From Bacillota bacterium (GTDB lineage Bacteria > Bacillota > Clostridia > Oscillospirales > Ethanoligenentaceae), in assembly GCA_023391535.1 (NCBI GenBank), contig JAEWAU010000053.1, positions 1 to 57,935 on the forward strand: a stretch of DNA of 57,935 bases. Reading direction: 5' to 3'. Below are positions 1-8,594 of this stretch, in pieces. The stretch's first letter is position 1. Every line of letters begins with the position of its first letter. The position numbers and the translations under genes are program-made. The notes beneath the pieces were generated by a model, which was not told where the DNA came from, made no database searches, and worked only from the letters and a program-made list of their open reading frames with translations.

Positions 1-114
1 GCGCTTGCGCGCGCGCCGATGCCGGCCGGCGGGCCTTCCGCCGGGCTTTATCTGCTCCGGGGCAGCCTGCGGCCGCCCGGCCGTCCGGCCTCCGCGGGCC
101 ACAACTTCAAGCAT
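1..114 (-). CDS. N-terminal fragment of the next flagellar gene, possibly fliP (cut by window edge)
   Basis: An open frame starts with ATG at 114 and runs off the window edge after 38 codons. The ATG overlaps the fliO stop codon by 8 bases, and GGAGG lies 5 bases upstream, so translation looks coupled to fliO. The visible residues are rich in Arg, Gly and Pro and are not recognisable by themselves. fliP is proposed only because it usually follows fliO in Firmicute flagellar operons. A basic N-terminus before a first membrane segment would fit FliP, but no membrane segment is in view. Confidence 0.4.
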   Translation of the reverse strand, partial: MLEVVARGGRTAGRPQAAPEQIKPGGRPAGRHRRARKR

Positions 115-520
115 CGCCGCCTCCGTCTTTCTTCTTTCCCCGGAGCTTTTCGTACGCACCGCGCACGGCGCCGCCTTCCGGGAACGCGTCGCCCAGCGTC
201 ACTTTCAAAACGTCGGCAAAGCTCTGCCGCTGCACCGGGTCCTCCGGCATGGTGAAATCCGCGCTCTTCGGGTCGATCTCCTGTAAAACGCGCATTCCGC
301 CCGGCGTAACGCCCACCAGGAGCAGCTTATCGAAGCTTTTCAGGAGCAGAAGATAGCTGTCCTTGGAAAGCGGGTATTTTTCCAGCACCGTAAAATGGCG
401 CGTCTTCCCGTTGAAGCCGCCGTTTACGGCAACCGCGCGCGTAATGAACCACGCGAGAAAGAAAATCAGCGCGATAAAGAGCAGAATGCCGAACACCTGC
501 AGAATCATCCAGCCGTCCAT
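107..520 (-). CDS. fliO: FliO-like flagellar biosynthesis protein
   Basis: The product has 137 residues: one N-terminal membrane helix (about residues 5-25, beginning MILQVFGILLF) followed by a small soluble domain with the FliO-type pattern of a conserved KYPLSKD stretch and LLLVGVTPGG. FliO assists assembly of the FliP core of the flagellar type III export gate. The start was set at the ATG at 520 because AGGAGG sits just upstream and because upstream codons in the longer frame are low-complexity. It follows cheY and precedes a probable fliP, the usual Clostridial order. The FliO family is poorly conserved, so position contributes much to the call. Confidence 0.8.
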   Translation of the reverse strand: MDGWMILQVFGILLFIALIFFLAWFITRAVAVNGGFNGKTRHFTVLEKYPLSKDSYLLLLKSFDKLLLVGVTPGGMRVLQEIDPKSADFTMPEDPVQRQSFADVLKVTLGDAFPEGGAVRGAYEKLRGKKKDGGGDA

Positions 521-632
521 ACGCCGACCTCCTCTTGCCTGAAAATCCCGTTTTTCGCCTTTTCGCGCGCCGCAAGGCAACAGCTGCTCCGGCCGTGCGC
601 AAACGCGCACAGCCGGCAGGCGGCCTTCCTTT

Positions 633-998
633 TCAGTTCGGCAGAACGCGCGCGATTGCAGCGAGCAGGCGGTCGCCCTGGAACGGCTTCACGATGAAAT
701 CCATTGCGCCCGATTTGATGGCCTCCACCACCATGGCTTCCTGCCCCATGGCGGAGCACATGATCACCTTGGCCCCGGCGTTCGCCGCCTTGATTTTTTT
801 CAGAGCCTCGATACCGTCCATATTCGGCATGGTGATATCCATGATCGTCAGGTCCGGCGGCGTTTCCATAAATTTTTCCACAGCCTGAACGCCGTCCTGC
901 GCTTCATTGCAGATCTCGTAGCCGCCCTTGGTCAGGATATTCTTAAGCATCATCCTCATGAATGCGGCATCGTCCACAATCATAATCTTCTTCGGCAC
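633..998 (-). CDS. cheY: CheY-type chemotaxis response regulator
   Basis: A 121-residue stand-alone receiver domain. The acidic pair is D9/D10, the phosphoacceptor is D54 in IMDITMP, the switch position is S82, and the conserved lysine is K104 in VKPF. It lies between fliY and fliO, the canonical site of cheY in Firmicute fla/che operons. Phospho-CheY would bind FliM, and FliY two genes earlier would dephosphorylate it, so the switch, signal and signal terminator are co-transcribed. Sequence and context agree closely. Confidence 0.95.
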   Translation of the reverse strand: MPKKIMIVDDAAFMRMMLKNILTKGGYEICNEAQDGVQAVEKFMETPPDLTIMDITMPNMDGIEALKKIKAANAGAKVIMCSAMGQEAMVVEAIKSGAMDFIVKPFQGDRLLAAIARVLPN

Positions 999-1013
999 TT
1001 GAACAACCCCCCG

Positions 1014-2213
1014 CTATTTCCCTGTATTTTTTGGCTCGATGATTTCCGTAATACGAACGCCGAAGCTTTCGTCGATTACAACGACCTCGCCGTGCGCGAT
1101 GAGCTGCCCGTTTACCACGATATCCACCGGGTCGCCCGCCTGTTTGTCCAGTTCGATGATGGAGCCCACGGAAAAATCGATGATCTCTTTCACGAGCTTG
1201 TGGGCCTTGCCCACCTCCACGGAAAGTTCGAGCGGAACATCCCGGATTAACTCAAAATTCGACTGCTCCGCGCCCGTCATCACCGGCGCCTGGCTGTCGA
1301 AGCTGGCGAGCTGCACCGGCCTCACCTGCATGGGCGCGGGCTGCCTGGTAACAGCTGTTTCGCGCGCGGGCGGCCTCGGGGCGGGCGGAGCGTACGCGTA
1401 CGCCGGCTGCGGCTCGGGGTTTGCCTGCGGCGCGGCCGCGGGCGGAGCCTCGTACACCGGCGGAGCGGAAGGCATGGGCTCCGGAATCTCTCCGGCGTCC
1501 GGCCCGGAGGAAGCCGGCCACGCGCCGGGCTCCGGCGCGGGCGCGCTCTCTTCGGGCCCGGCAGCGGGCGCCGGCGCTTCCCCGTCGCCGTCCCCCATCG
1601 TCATGTTGAGGTTGCTCATCATGCCCTCGACGAGCTCGCGGGAAAAGTCCTGCGTCATAATCATGTAGAGTTCGCTTTCCAGCACTTCCTCCACCGTGAA
1701 CAGGAACCGGACCAGGACGATCTCATCGACCTTGCGGTAGATGAAGTCCAGCTTCTCCTTCTTGTTCTCCTCCGTCAGCACAAACGCGGTGGGCGGGGAG
1801 ATGTTTACCGTCCGGCCCAGGAAGTTCGAAAGCGCCGTGGCGGAAGAGCCCATCATCTGGTTCATCACTTCGGCGATGGCGCTGATCTGAATCTCGCCGA
1901 ACTCTTCCTCCCCGCCCATATCCCCCATCAGGGCCTTGACGATCTCCGTGGCATCTTTCTGGCGGATGATCAGGAAATCCTGACCGACCACGCCTTCCGT
2001 ATAGGAAATGATGACGCCCAGAGAGGGAACCTGTTCGAGCTTCATCAGCGATTCTTCCGAACCGATCTCCACATGCGGGGACGTGATGACGACTTTCTTC
2101 CCCATGATGTTGGAGAGAGCCGTGGCCGCGGAACCCATGCTGATGTTGCTGACTTCACCGATGATGTCGATATCATCCTGCGAAAGTGTGAATTTACCCT
2201 GATTGTCGTCCAT
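1014..2213 (-). CDS. fliY: Flagellar motor switch phosphatase FliY (CheC-like plus FliN/SpoA)
   Basis: A 399-residue protein. Residues 1-200 form a CheC-type region with two phosphatase-like helices, each carrying the E..N signature (EVSNISMGSAATALSN near residue 19 and EVMNQMMGSSATALSN near residue 114). Residues 205-305 are a long Ala/Pro/Glu-rich linker. The last 90 residues are a SpoA/FliN domain (VPLELSVEVGKAH, then GSIIELDK). FliY is the Firmicute form of FliN and removes phosphate from CheY-P while forming the base of the C-ring. Its start overlaps the end of fliM by 20 bases, suggesting coupled translation. The linker is longer than usual. Confidence 0.93.
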   Translation of the reverse strand: MDDNQGKFTLSQDDIDIIGEVSNISMGSAATALSNIMGKKVVITSPHVEIGSEESLMKLEQVPSLGVIISYTEGVVGQDFLIIRQKDATEIVKALMGDMGGEEEFGEIQISAIAEVMNQMMGSSATALSNFLGRTVNISPPTAFVLTEENKKEKLDFIYRKVDEIVLVRFLFTVEEVLESELYMIMTQDFSRELVEGMMSNLNMTMGDGDGEAPAPAAGPEESAPAPEPGAWPASSGPDAGEIPEPMPSAPPVYEAPPAAAPQANPEPQPAYAYAPPAPRPPARETAVTRQPAPMQVRPVQLASFDSQAPVMTGAEQSNFELIRDVPLELSVEVGKAHKLVKEIIDFSVGSIIELDKQAGDPVDIVVNGQLIAHGEVVVIDESFGVRITEIIEPKNTGK

Positions 2214-3207
2214 TCAGTGCTCCACCCTCCAGCAATACTCGGTCGATTTTAACTGCCACATGGTTCCGGACGGTACCGAGCGTTCCCCAGAACCAAACGT
2301 TGTTGTTCGATTGAACGACTGTCTTCTCCCCCACCCGGGTTTCCAGCCGGATAACGTCTCCCGGCTGCAGCCCCATGATTTCGGAAAGCGTCACATGGCT
2401 CTTGCCGAGCACTACATTCAGCTCCAGCGGAATGGATTTGACCTTGGAGATAAGCGATCGGCGGCTTTCCTCCCGGTCGTGCTCCGAAGATTTGCGCTCG
2501 GTAAACCAGTAACGCGTGTTCAGATGCTCGAGCACCGGTTCCAATATCTCATACGGCATACAAAAGCTCACGTCGCCCTGCACGTCCTTGATCTTGACGT
2601 CCAGCATGATGATGACCACGGTTTCGTTGGGCGAAACGAGCTGCGTCTGCCTCGAATTGTTTTCAAGCCTTAGGAAATGCGGATCGATCTCATACACGTT
2701 GGACCATGCGTCCTTGAGCAGGTTGCTCATATCGCGCAGCACGCGCTGCAGCAGGGCGACTTCGATATCGGTGTATTCCCTGTCCACCTCGTAGGCGTCC
2801 CCCTGCCCGCCCAGAAGCCTGTCCACAATCGTAAACGCGATGGACTGGCTCAGCGTGATCATGGACGAGCCCTCCAGAGGCGCCATCTCCACCACGCCCA
2901 TCAGGATGTTCTCCGGCAGGGCGTTGGAATACTCGAAATAGCGCTGCTCCTCGATGGTGGCGACTTCGATCTCGCAGTAGTTTCGCAGCATGCCCGTAAG
3001 GAAAGAGGAAAGCTCGCGGCCGTAATTCTCGTAAATGATATTCAGCGTCTTGATCTGATCCTTGGTGAACTTTTTCGGAATCTTGAAATCGTACGGCCGG
3101 ACTTTTTTCTCCGACGCGTTCGGCTCAAGTTCGCCCACACCGATCTCGCCGCTTTTCAGTGAACTCAGCAGCGCGTCTATTTGGTTTTGCGTGAGGACTT
3201 CTGCCAT
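2194..3207 (-). CDS. fliM: Flagellar motor switch protein FliM
   Basis: A 337-residue protein with the N-terminal CheY-binding segment (EVLTQNQIDALL), a central CheC-like middle domain (about 45-225) and a C-terminal SpoA domain (PLELNVVLGKSHVTLSEI onwards). It forms the middle ring of the C-ring and receives CheY-P. The ATG at 3207 is used because the longer frame reaches back into motA and because GGAAAGGA precedes this ATG. The preceding gene is motA, not fliL: the 91 bases between motA and fliM cannot hold motB or fliL. Confidence 0.94.
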   Translation of the reverse strand: MAEVLTQNQIDALLSSLKSGEIGVGELEPNASEKKVRPYDFKIPKKFTKDQIKTLNIIYENYGRELSSFLTGMLRNYCEIEVATIEEQRYFEYSNALPENILMGVVEMAPLEGSSMITLSQSIAFTIVDRLLGGQGDAYEVDREYTDIEVALLQRVLRDMSNLLKDAWSNVYEIDPHFLRLENNSRQTQLVSPNETVVIIMLDVKIKDVQGDVSFCMPYEILEPVLEHLNTRYWFTERKSSEHDREESRRSLISKVKSIPLELNVVLGKSHVTLSEIMGLQPGDVIRLETRVGEKTVVQSNNNVWFWGTLGTVRNHVAVKIDRVLLEGGALNGRQSG

Positions 3208-3298
3208 GCGAACAAACCATTCCTTTCCATGGAGGATGCCGGGGCAGCCCGGCGCTCCGTTTCCAGGTGTCCGGCGGGCTCCGCGTACGCGGAGCGCC

Positions 3299-4057
3299 TC
3301 ACCGGCGTTTCCGCCCCTTTCGGGACGGCTGTATTTCATAAACCGCGAGCCGCTGCCTTGCGATGAACGGGGCTTCCCCCGCCTGAATGGCCAGCACACC
3401 CTGGAGAATCTCTTCCCGGTAGCGCTTGAGCTTGGCGGAACCGGCCCGCACGCGGGCGGAAAGCGGCATCAGCAAAAGGTAGGCTGCACAAGCCGAATAG
3501 GCCACCGGCAGCAGGGCTTTTGCAAGCCCCGGAGCCAGAGTCTGCGGCCCTTTATAAGTATAAAACATCTGAACCAATTCCACAAGAGTTCCCAGCACGC
3601 CGATGCCGGGCAGAATGGCGGCAAGACGCTCCAGAAAATCGCCCGCCGCCTTTTCTTCCTCCGCGGCTTCTTTTGCCTGCCCGCCCAGCACGGAAAGAAT
3701 GGTTTCGCGGTCGGCCGAGCCGGCGACAAGATCGAGCCCCGCTTTGAGCAGAGGGTCCTTCGTGCCGTCGCTGCGGCCCTCGATGGCAAGCACGCCTTCG
3801 CGGCGCGCCGTCTGCACCAGCGCGAGCAGATATTCGGACATCCCGCCGAAATCGACGCGCGTATGGAGCGCGCGGCGGGCGGCCTTAAGATTCGCGCGCA
3901 ACACCGACAGCGGCGTTGTCAGCAGGCAGAACCCCGCCATACCGAGCAGGGCAAGCCCCAGGGCGGGCGGGCTCCACAAAACGCCCGCGCTTCCGCCGTG
4001 CAGCGCCAGCAGCGCGACGGCTAAGGCGCACAGCGCGAACCCGAACAGAAAGGACAT
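3299..4057 (-). CDS. motA: MotA-family stator subunit, without an adjacent motB
   Basis: A 252-residue MotA/TolQ/ExbB-family membrane protein with four predicted helices: two near the N-terminus, and two later around LPGIGVLGTLVELVQ and AYLLLMPLSARV. The two prolines expected to contact the ion channel are present in LPGIGVLGT and LMPLSA. The cytoplasmic segment ARREGVLAIE, which faces FliG, is conserved. Start at 4057 with GGGAGG upstream. In relatives motB follows directly, then fliL; here fliM follows after 91 bases. The partner MotB must be encoded elsewhere or replaced. The family call is firm; its function as a normal stator is inferred. Confidence 0.85.
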   Translation of the reverse strand: MSFLFGFALCALAVALLALHGGSAGVLWSPPALGLALLGMAGFCLLTTPLSVLRANLKAARRALHTRVDFGGMSEYLLALVQTARREGVLAIEGRSDGTKDPLLKAGLDLVAGSADRETILSVLGGQAKEAAEEEKAAGDFLERLAAILPGIGVLGTLVELVQMFYTYKGPQTLAPGLAKALLPVAYSACAAYLLLMPLSARVRAGSAKLKRYREEILQGVLAIQAGEAPFIARQRLAVYEIQPSRKGRKRR

Positions 4058-4108
4058 GGCACAACCTCCCGGAATTTCTGCGCCGCGCCGGCGCACGCCG
4101 TTACGGCG

Positions 4109-4375
4109 TCAGGAAAGCTGCCCGTCGTCGTCGCCGTCGTCGTCCGTATCCGCCTCGGGCCCGACATCCAGATTCGCGGCCCCCAGAACCGGCATCCGGT
4201 TGATCAGACGGTAGAATTCCACCATCCGTCCGATGACGGTCTCCGCCTTCTCGGATACAAGAACCTTCTTCCCGCTTTTGAGGGAAACAACGGTGTCGGG
4301 CGTTTCCTCGATGAACTCGATCTCAAATGGGTTGACATAAAACAGCTCGCCGTTCAGTTTGGTGACCTTGATCAT
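4109..4375 (-). CDS. flbD: FlbD/SwrD family flagellar protein
   Basis: An 88-residue protein starting MIKVTKLNGELFYVNPFEIEFIEE, the typical FlbD/SwrD pattern: it senses or supports flagellar torque and lies between flgE and motA in Firmicutes. In Bacillus subtilis SwrD is needed for full flagellar power. The C-terminal 20 residues are strongly acidic (poly-Asp), longer than in many homologues. Start at 4375 directly after the flgE intergenic gap of 112 bases. Confidence 0.88.
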   Translation of the reverse strand: MIKVTKLNGELFYVNPFEIEFIEETPDTVVSLKSGKKVLVSEKAETVIGRMVEFYRLINRMPVLGAANLDVGPEADTDDDGDDDGQLS

Positions 4376-4487
4376 GCCCGCTCACTCCTCAAAATCTCTG
4401 CCTGCCCGTTTCCGCTCCCGCTTAAGCAGGCGGGAACGGAAAGCGGTTTCAGGCTCCCGTCGTATCCTGTGCCGGGATTACCCCGCG

Positions 4488-5423
4488 TCAGGATCTCTTC
4501 AGGTTCAGCAGTTCCTCCAGCATGGTGTCCGAAACGGTGATGACGCGCGAGTTTGCCTGGAAGCCGCGCTCGGTGACGATCATGTTGGTGAATTCGCGCG
4601 AAAGATCCACGTTGGACATCTCCAGCGCGCTGGATTGCAGTGTGGTGGTGTTGGTGCCGCCCGCTGTGGTATACGCCGGCTTGCCCGAAGCGGTGCTCGC
4701 CTCGTAGTAGTTGTCCCCCACCTGCGTCAGGCCTGCCTCATCGGGGAAAGTGGAAAGGCCCACGATATTAGTGTTCGTCGCCCCGTTGGAAATGAGCCCG
4801 GTCTTTCCGTTGTACGTTCCGGTGATGGTGCCGTCGTTGTTGATGGCGATGTTGGTGATGCTGGCCGCCTTGCCCTCGGGGATCCCCACAGTGCCGCTGC
4901 CGTCGTTCGCAACCATCGAGATCGTGCTGGTGGTAGGATCGGCCGGCGTCGCGGTCGTGCTCGTCGTGCTCAGGTGAACGGCAAAGTCGCTTCCGGCGGC
5001 CCCCGTACCCGTAAAACCGCTGTTCATCACAAAATTTCCGTTGGCATCCACCAGGTAGCCGTTGGAGTTGAAGTGGAAATCGCCCACGCGGGTGTAATAG
5101 GTGGTGCCCGTCCCGTCCGCTTTGGTGTTCACGTTAAAATAGCCCTCGCCGTTGATGTAGAGGTCGGTGGGATTATCCGTGGTGGTGGCGCCGCCGCCGG
5201 TCATGTTCTTGCTCACGCCCGCTACCTGCGCGCCGTAGCCGATCTGCGAGGGGTTGACGTTCGAAGTGCCGCCGTTGAGCGTCTGGTAGAACAGATCCTC
5301 AAAATTGGTGACGCTGGATTTGAAGCCCGTGGTGTTGATGTTCGCGATATTGTTGCCGATGATGTCCATTGCTGTCTGCTGGGAGCGCAGGCCCGTAACG
5401 GCAGACGAAAGAGATCTCATCAT
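4488..5423 (-). CDS. flgE: Flagellar hook protein FlgE
   Basis: A 311-residue hook-family protein. The N-terminus (SLSSAVTGLRSQQTAMDIIGNNIAN) and the C-terminus (LSREFTNMIVTERGFQANSR, then DTMLEELLNL) are the paired coiled-coil D0 motifs of rod/hook proteins; the centre holds the FlgE D1 region (GEGYFNV, TRVGDFHFNSNGYLVD). The start is the first of two adjacent ATGs at 5423, 11 bases after AGGAGG. It lies after the TIGR02530 gene and before flbD, as expected for the hook gene, not the distal rod genes. Confidence 0.94.
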   Translation of the reverse strand: MMRSLSSAVTGLRSQQTAMDIIGNNIANINTTGFKSSVTNFEDLFYQTLNGGTSNVNPSQIGYGAQVAGVSKNMTGGGATTTDNPTDLYINGEGYFNVNTKADGTGTTYYTRVGDFHFNSNGYLVDANGNFVMNSGFTGTGAAGSDFAVHLSTTSTTATPADPTTSTISMVANDGSGTVGIPEGKAASITNIAINNDGTITGTYNGKTGLISNGATNTNIVGLSTFPDEAGLTQVGDNYYEASTASGKPAYTTAGGTNTTTLQSSALEMSNVDLSREFTNMIVTERGFQANSRVITVSDTMLEELLNLKRS

Positions 5424-5531
5424 AGCTGCTGTTTCCTCCTTTTTGGCAAAGCGCCCAAACGGCGCCCGCCGCGCGCGGCTGTGCGGGCTTATCAGCCAGT
5501 CAAAGCCCGATAACCTCCTCAAGAGGACCGG

Positions 5532-5915
5532 TTATGCAATCACAGCCCCGTCGATATTCGTAAATACGGTAGCGCCCGCTTCGTTTACGGGCATTGCGGT
5601 CACGACCGTCCTGTCCGGAATGCTCACGATGAACGCGAGCCGGTCCATGACCACGAGGGAATCCTGCACGCCCTTCTGCGAAGCCTCGTTCACCGCGCCG
5701 CCGAGCCGCTGCAGGTCCTCCCCGCTGAGCTCGATGCCGCGCTCCGAAAGCCGCGCCGCCGCGTGCCGGGAAAAAGAAACGCCGGTATCGCCGCCCAGTT
5801 CCCGGGTGAGAAGCTCGTCGAAGCTGCTTCCCGTTTTGCCCGCCGCCTGCGGCGCCGCTGTACGCCCGCCCGAAACGGGCTGCGGGAATACAGGCCCTAT
5901 GCGGATGCCGGACAT
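5532..5915 (-). CDS. Flagellar operon protein, TIGR02530 family
   Basis: A 127-residue soluble protein whose C-terminal half (FSRHAAARLSERGI, then LGGAVNEASQKGV, and a closing segment with VSIPDRTVVTAM) matches the TIGR02530 flagellar operon family found between flgD and flgE in many Firmicutes. The molecular role is unknown; its position suggests a part in hook-cap or hook assembly. GGGGATTGG upstream of ATG 5915 supports the start. Confidence 0.85.
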   Translation of the reverse strand: MSGIRIGPVFPQPVSGGRTAAPQAAGKTGSSFDELLTRELGGDTGVSFSRHAAARLSERGIELSGEDLQRLGGAVNEASQKGVQDSLVVMDRLAFIVSIPDRTVVTAMPVNEAGATVFTNIDGAVIA

Positions 5916-5955
5916 GAAAAACCAATCCCCTTTCTCATGCGCTCCCGCGCTTTCC

Positions 5956-6471
5956 TCACGTTCCGGATGTGCCGGAAGTGCCGGATGTGCCGGAGCCCGA
6001 AGTGCCCGAGGAATAGGCGTCGTTGTTCACATCCGGGGCGTAAACGCGCGAAAGCTGGGAATACGGCACCCAATCGCCGTAGTTCTTGCCGTCCACCGCG
6101 GCCACCAGATAGCACTGGGGCGTGTCGCCCGAAAAATCCACCGCCTCCACCTCGCCAGTAACGGTCTCCTGCGTGGTATTGCCGTTCGAGGTCACCGAAG
6201 TCTCATAGCTGGCCGTTTTGCCGATCAGCCCCGAGGCCATGGAGTAATTGGTGAGCTTTTCGAGGCCCTGGATGGCGGAAAGCGTGCTGTACTGCGCCAT
6301 TTCGGCCATGAACTGGTCGTTGCTCGTGGGGTTCGTGGGGTCCTGATACTGGAGTTCGGCCGCGAGAAGCTTGAAGAAATCGTCCATGTTGAGCGACGAG
6401 CCTTTGGAAGAAGACGTGCTCGAAGCAGTCGCGCTGCTCAGGTCGCCGATTTGCGAAATGCTCAGGGACAT
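5956..6471 (-). CDS. flgD: Hook-cap scaffolding protein FlgD
   Basis: A 171-residue FlgD with the diagnostic N-terminal motif FFKLLAAELQYQDPTNPTSNDQFMAEMAQYS (residues about 31-61), followed by a short beta-rich segment (IGKTASYE, VEAVDFSGD). FlgD caps the growing hook and directs FlgE polymerisation. The C-terminus ends in repeated G-T-S-G units, an unusual low-complexity tail. The Tudor/FnIII cap region found in proteobacterial FlgD is missing, as in many Firmicutes. Confidence 0.93.
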   Translation of the reverse strand: MSLSISQIGDLSSATASSTSSSKGSSLNMDDFFKLLAAELQYQDPTNPTSNDQFMAEMAQYSTLSAIQGLEKLTNYSMASGLIGKTASYETSVTSNGNTTQETVTGEVEAVDFSGDTPQCYLVAAVDGKNYGDWVPYSQLSRVYAPDVNNDAYSSGTSGSGTSGTSGTSGT

Positions 6472-6503
6472 CGCGTTTGCCTCCTTTCTCCGCCGAAAAG
6501 CGT

Positions 6504-7991
6504 TCAGGCGAGAATGCTGATGCCGCCGGTATCCGGCCCGGAAGCCTCCGAAACGGACGCCTGCTGCGAACCTGTCTGCGCGGCCACGATTTCCTGCCGC
6601 ACGAATGCCGGAATAAAGCCCTGCGAAGCGCTTTTGCCAAAGCTCTGCGCGGCCTGCCAGCCCTGCTGGCTCTGCTGGAACTGCTGGTACTGCTGTCCCT
6701 GCGAGCCGGAAGAAAGATCGCCTCCGCCGGAGGATGCGGTAAGTACCTCGGATTTTCCGACGTTGAGACCCTGGCTCTGCATGGCCTGCGAAAGCTCGTG
6801 CATGGACGAGGCCAGAAGCTGCCCGGTGCCGGAATTATCCGCCGTGATCTGAATGGAAAGCACGCCGCCCTGCGAAACGAGGCGGATATTGATTCCGCCC
6901 ATCTCCTCGGGGCTCAGATGGAGCCGAAGCTCGCTGCGGCCCTCCTGCTGCGCCTGTTTCACGCCGTCCGCCACCTGGTTTGCGAGGCCTGCTCGGCCGG
7001 AAGAATCGGCCGCCTGCGTCTGCGCGGATGCGCCCGCCTGCGCGGAAACGCCGAATACCGCGCCCCACGGCGTGCTCTGCGCCGCCGAGCCGCCGCCCGT
7101 TCCCGAGGGCCCAGTCTGGGATGCGTCGGCGCCGGAGGAACCCGCTCCCGAGGAATCCGTTCCCGAGGAACCCGGCCCGGAGGAACCCGTTCCCGGGGAA
7201 CCGGTTTGGGAAATGCCCGTGCCGGACGCATGCACGCCGGAAAGCGGCGTTGCGGATAGGTCCGCGCCGAAGCCGCGGACACCGGAGCTGCCCGCCGCGG
7301 AATTGCCCGTGCCGAAAGAGCCGGAGGCCTGCTGCGCGAGCTGCGCGGTCTGCGCCGGAACGGTTTGCGTCTGTGCCGCTCCCTGCGCCTGCGCGCCGGA
7401 TTGCGCGGCCTGCAAAACGGCCGGCTGCCCTTTTCCCTGCGCCGTCTGCGGCACGGCCTGCTGTGCGGCTTGCTGAACGGCTTGCTGAACCGCCGGCTGC
7501 ACGGAAGAAGACGCGCCGTCCGATGAGAGCGCGAACGCTTTTGCGGAAACCGTCTGCGCCGCCGTTTGCGCCGAAGGCGAAAGCGCGCTTTGCGTGCCCG
7601 CGTCCTGCGCGCCCGTGCCTTGCGCGGCAATTCCCGCGGAAACCGCGGTATCCTGCGCCGAAACCGCCTGCCCGGCTGTTTGCTGCCGGGCGGTAAGCCC
7701 CAGCCGCAGCATGGGCAAAAGCTCCTGCAGGGAAAGCGCCGCCTGCGCCCCGGTTCCGCCGGATTGCGCCTGCCCGCCTTCCGCCTGCGCCGCGCCCTGT
7801 TGGAGCGCCGTGCCGGGCGTCTGCTGCAAAGGCGCCGCGAACGAGAGCGCTGCGGCGCCCGCCAGCCCCTGCAGGATGCTGTCGAACCCCGCGTCCTTCT
7901 GCGCTGCGCTTCCGGAGCTCGGGGAATCCGCCTTGCCCGTCTTGCCCGCCTTACCCGGCGTTTTGGCAAATGCGATGGATGTCAGTTGCAT
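6504..7991 (-). CDS. fliK: Flagellar hook-length control protein FliK
   Basis: A 495-residue protein. Residues 1-320 are low-complexity, rich in Ala/Gln/Gly/Ser, including a run of SSG-x repeats near residues 265-290; this matches the disordered molecular-ruler part. Residues about 335-420 form the Flg_hook domain (LRLHLSPEEMGGINIRLV, then LSQAMQSQGLNV) that switches the export gate's specificity. The start is ATG 7991, preceded by AGGAGG; a GTG three codons upstream overlaps the ribosome site and was not used. Confidence 0.9.
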   Translation of the reverse strand: MQLTSIAFAKTPGKAGKTGKADSPSSGSAAQKDAGFDSILQGLAGAAALSFAAPLQQTPGTALQQGAAQAEGGQAQSGGTGAQAALSLQELLPMLRLGLTARQQTAGQAVSAQDTAVSAGIAAQGTGAQDAGTQSALSPSAQTAAQTVSAKAFALSSDGASSSVQPAVQQAVQQAAQQAVPQTAQGKGQPAVLQAAQSGAQAQGAAQTQTVPAQTAQLAQQASGSFGTGNSAAGSSGVRGFGADLSATPLSGVHASGTGISQTGSPGTGSSGPGSSGTDSSGAGSSGADASQTGPSGTGGGSAAQSTPWGAVFGVSAQAGASAQTQAADSSGRAGLANQVADGVKQAQQEGRSELRLHLSPEEMGGINIRLVSQGGVLSIQITADNSGTGQLLASSMHELSQAMQSQGLNVGKSEVLTASSGGGDLSSGSQGQQYQQFQQSQQGWQAAQSFGKSASQGFIPAFVRQEIVAAQTGSQQASVSEASGPDTGGISILA

Positions 7992-8120
7992 TGTTCTCAC
8001 CTCCTTTCAATGAAAATCGTGAATCATAAGCTGTGAATCGCAAATCGCAATCGGATAAAACCGTTGTTTTCTTAAGTTTATGAGGTCAAACCGACCTTGA
8101 AGCCGACGCTCTCTACAGTT

Positions 8121-8558
8121 TTAGGCTCCGCCGCGCCGCGAGACGATCAGTTCTTCAATTTCCTTCTCGGTTTTGCGCTGTTCGCCGTAGGAAAAGCGCT
8201 CGAACTGCCGGCCGCGGAGCTTTTCCAGCGTCTTGCGGGCCTGCATCCGGCTTATCAGCACCAGGCGTTCGCGTTCCACCACGGCCGCCTGCTGTTCCCT
8301 GCCGTGCGCGGCCTGCCCGATGCGGAGCTCCAGGTCCTCGAGGTAACCGCCGATGCAGGCGGCCTCCTGCGGCAGAAAGCCCGCCCGCGCGCCCTCCATA
8401 TACCGGCGGGACCACTGGTCCTTATCGCTGCGCAGGCTCCGCTCGGCCTCCTCCAGCTCGACGAGCCGCCCGCGCGCGCGGGAAAGCGTGTTCTTTTGCT
8501 CCTCTTCCTCATGCTGGCGCAGATCGTAAACCGTCTGCAGCCGGAACCGGAATCGCAT
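8121..8558 (-). CDS. fliJ: Flagellar export chaperone FliJ
   Basis: A 145-residue, almost wholly helical, highly charged protein beginning MRFRFRLQTVYDLRQHEEEEQK, the typical FliJ N-terminus. FliJ forms a coiled coil that inserts in the FliI hexamer and links it to the export gate protein FlhA. The ATG at 8558 has AGGAGG six bases upstream; an in-frame GTG two codons earlier was rejected. It follows fliI by 36 bases, the standard order. Confidence 0.88.
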   Translation of the reverse strand: MRFRFRLQTVYDLRQHEEEEQKNTLSRARGRLVELEEAERSLRSDKDQWSRRYMEGARAGFLPQEAACIGGYLEDLELRIGQAAHGREQQAAVVERERLVLISRMQARKTLEKLRGRQFERFSYGEQRKTEKEIEELIVSRRGGA

Positions 8559-8594
8559 GGTCACCCTCCTCCCGCCGTTCGGCCTGTTATAGGG

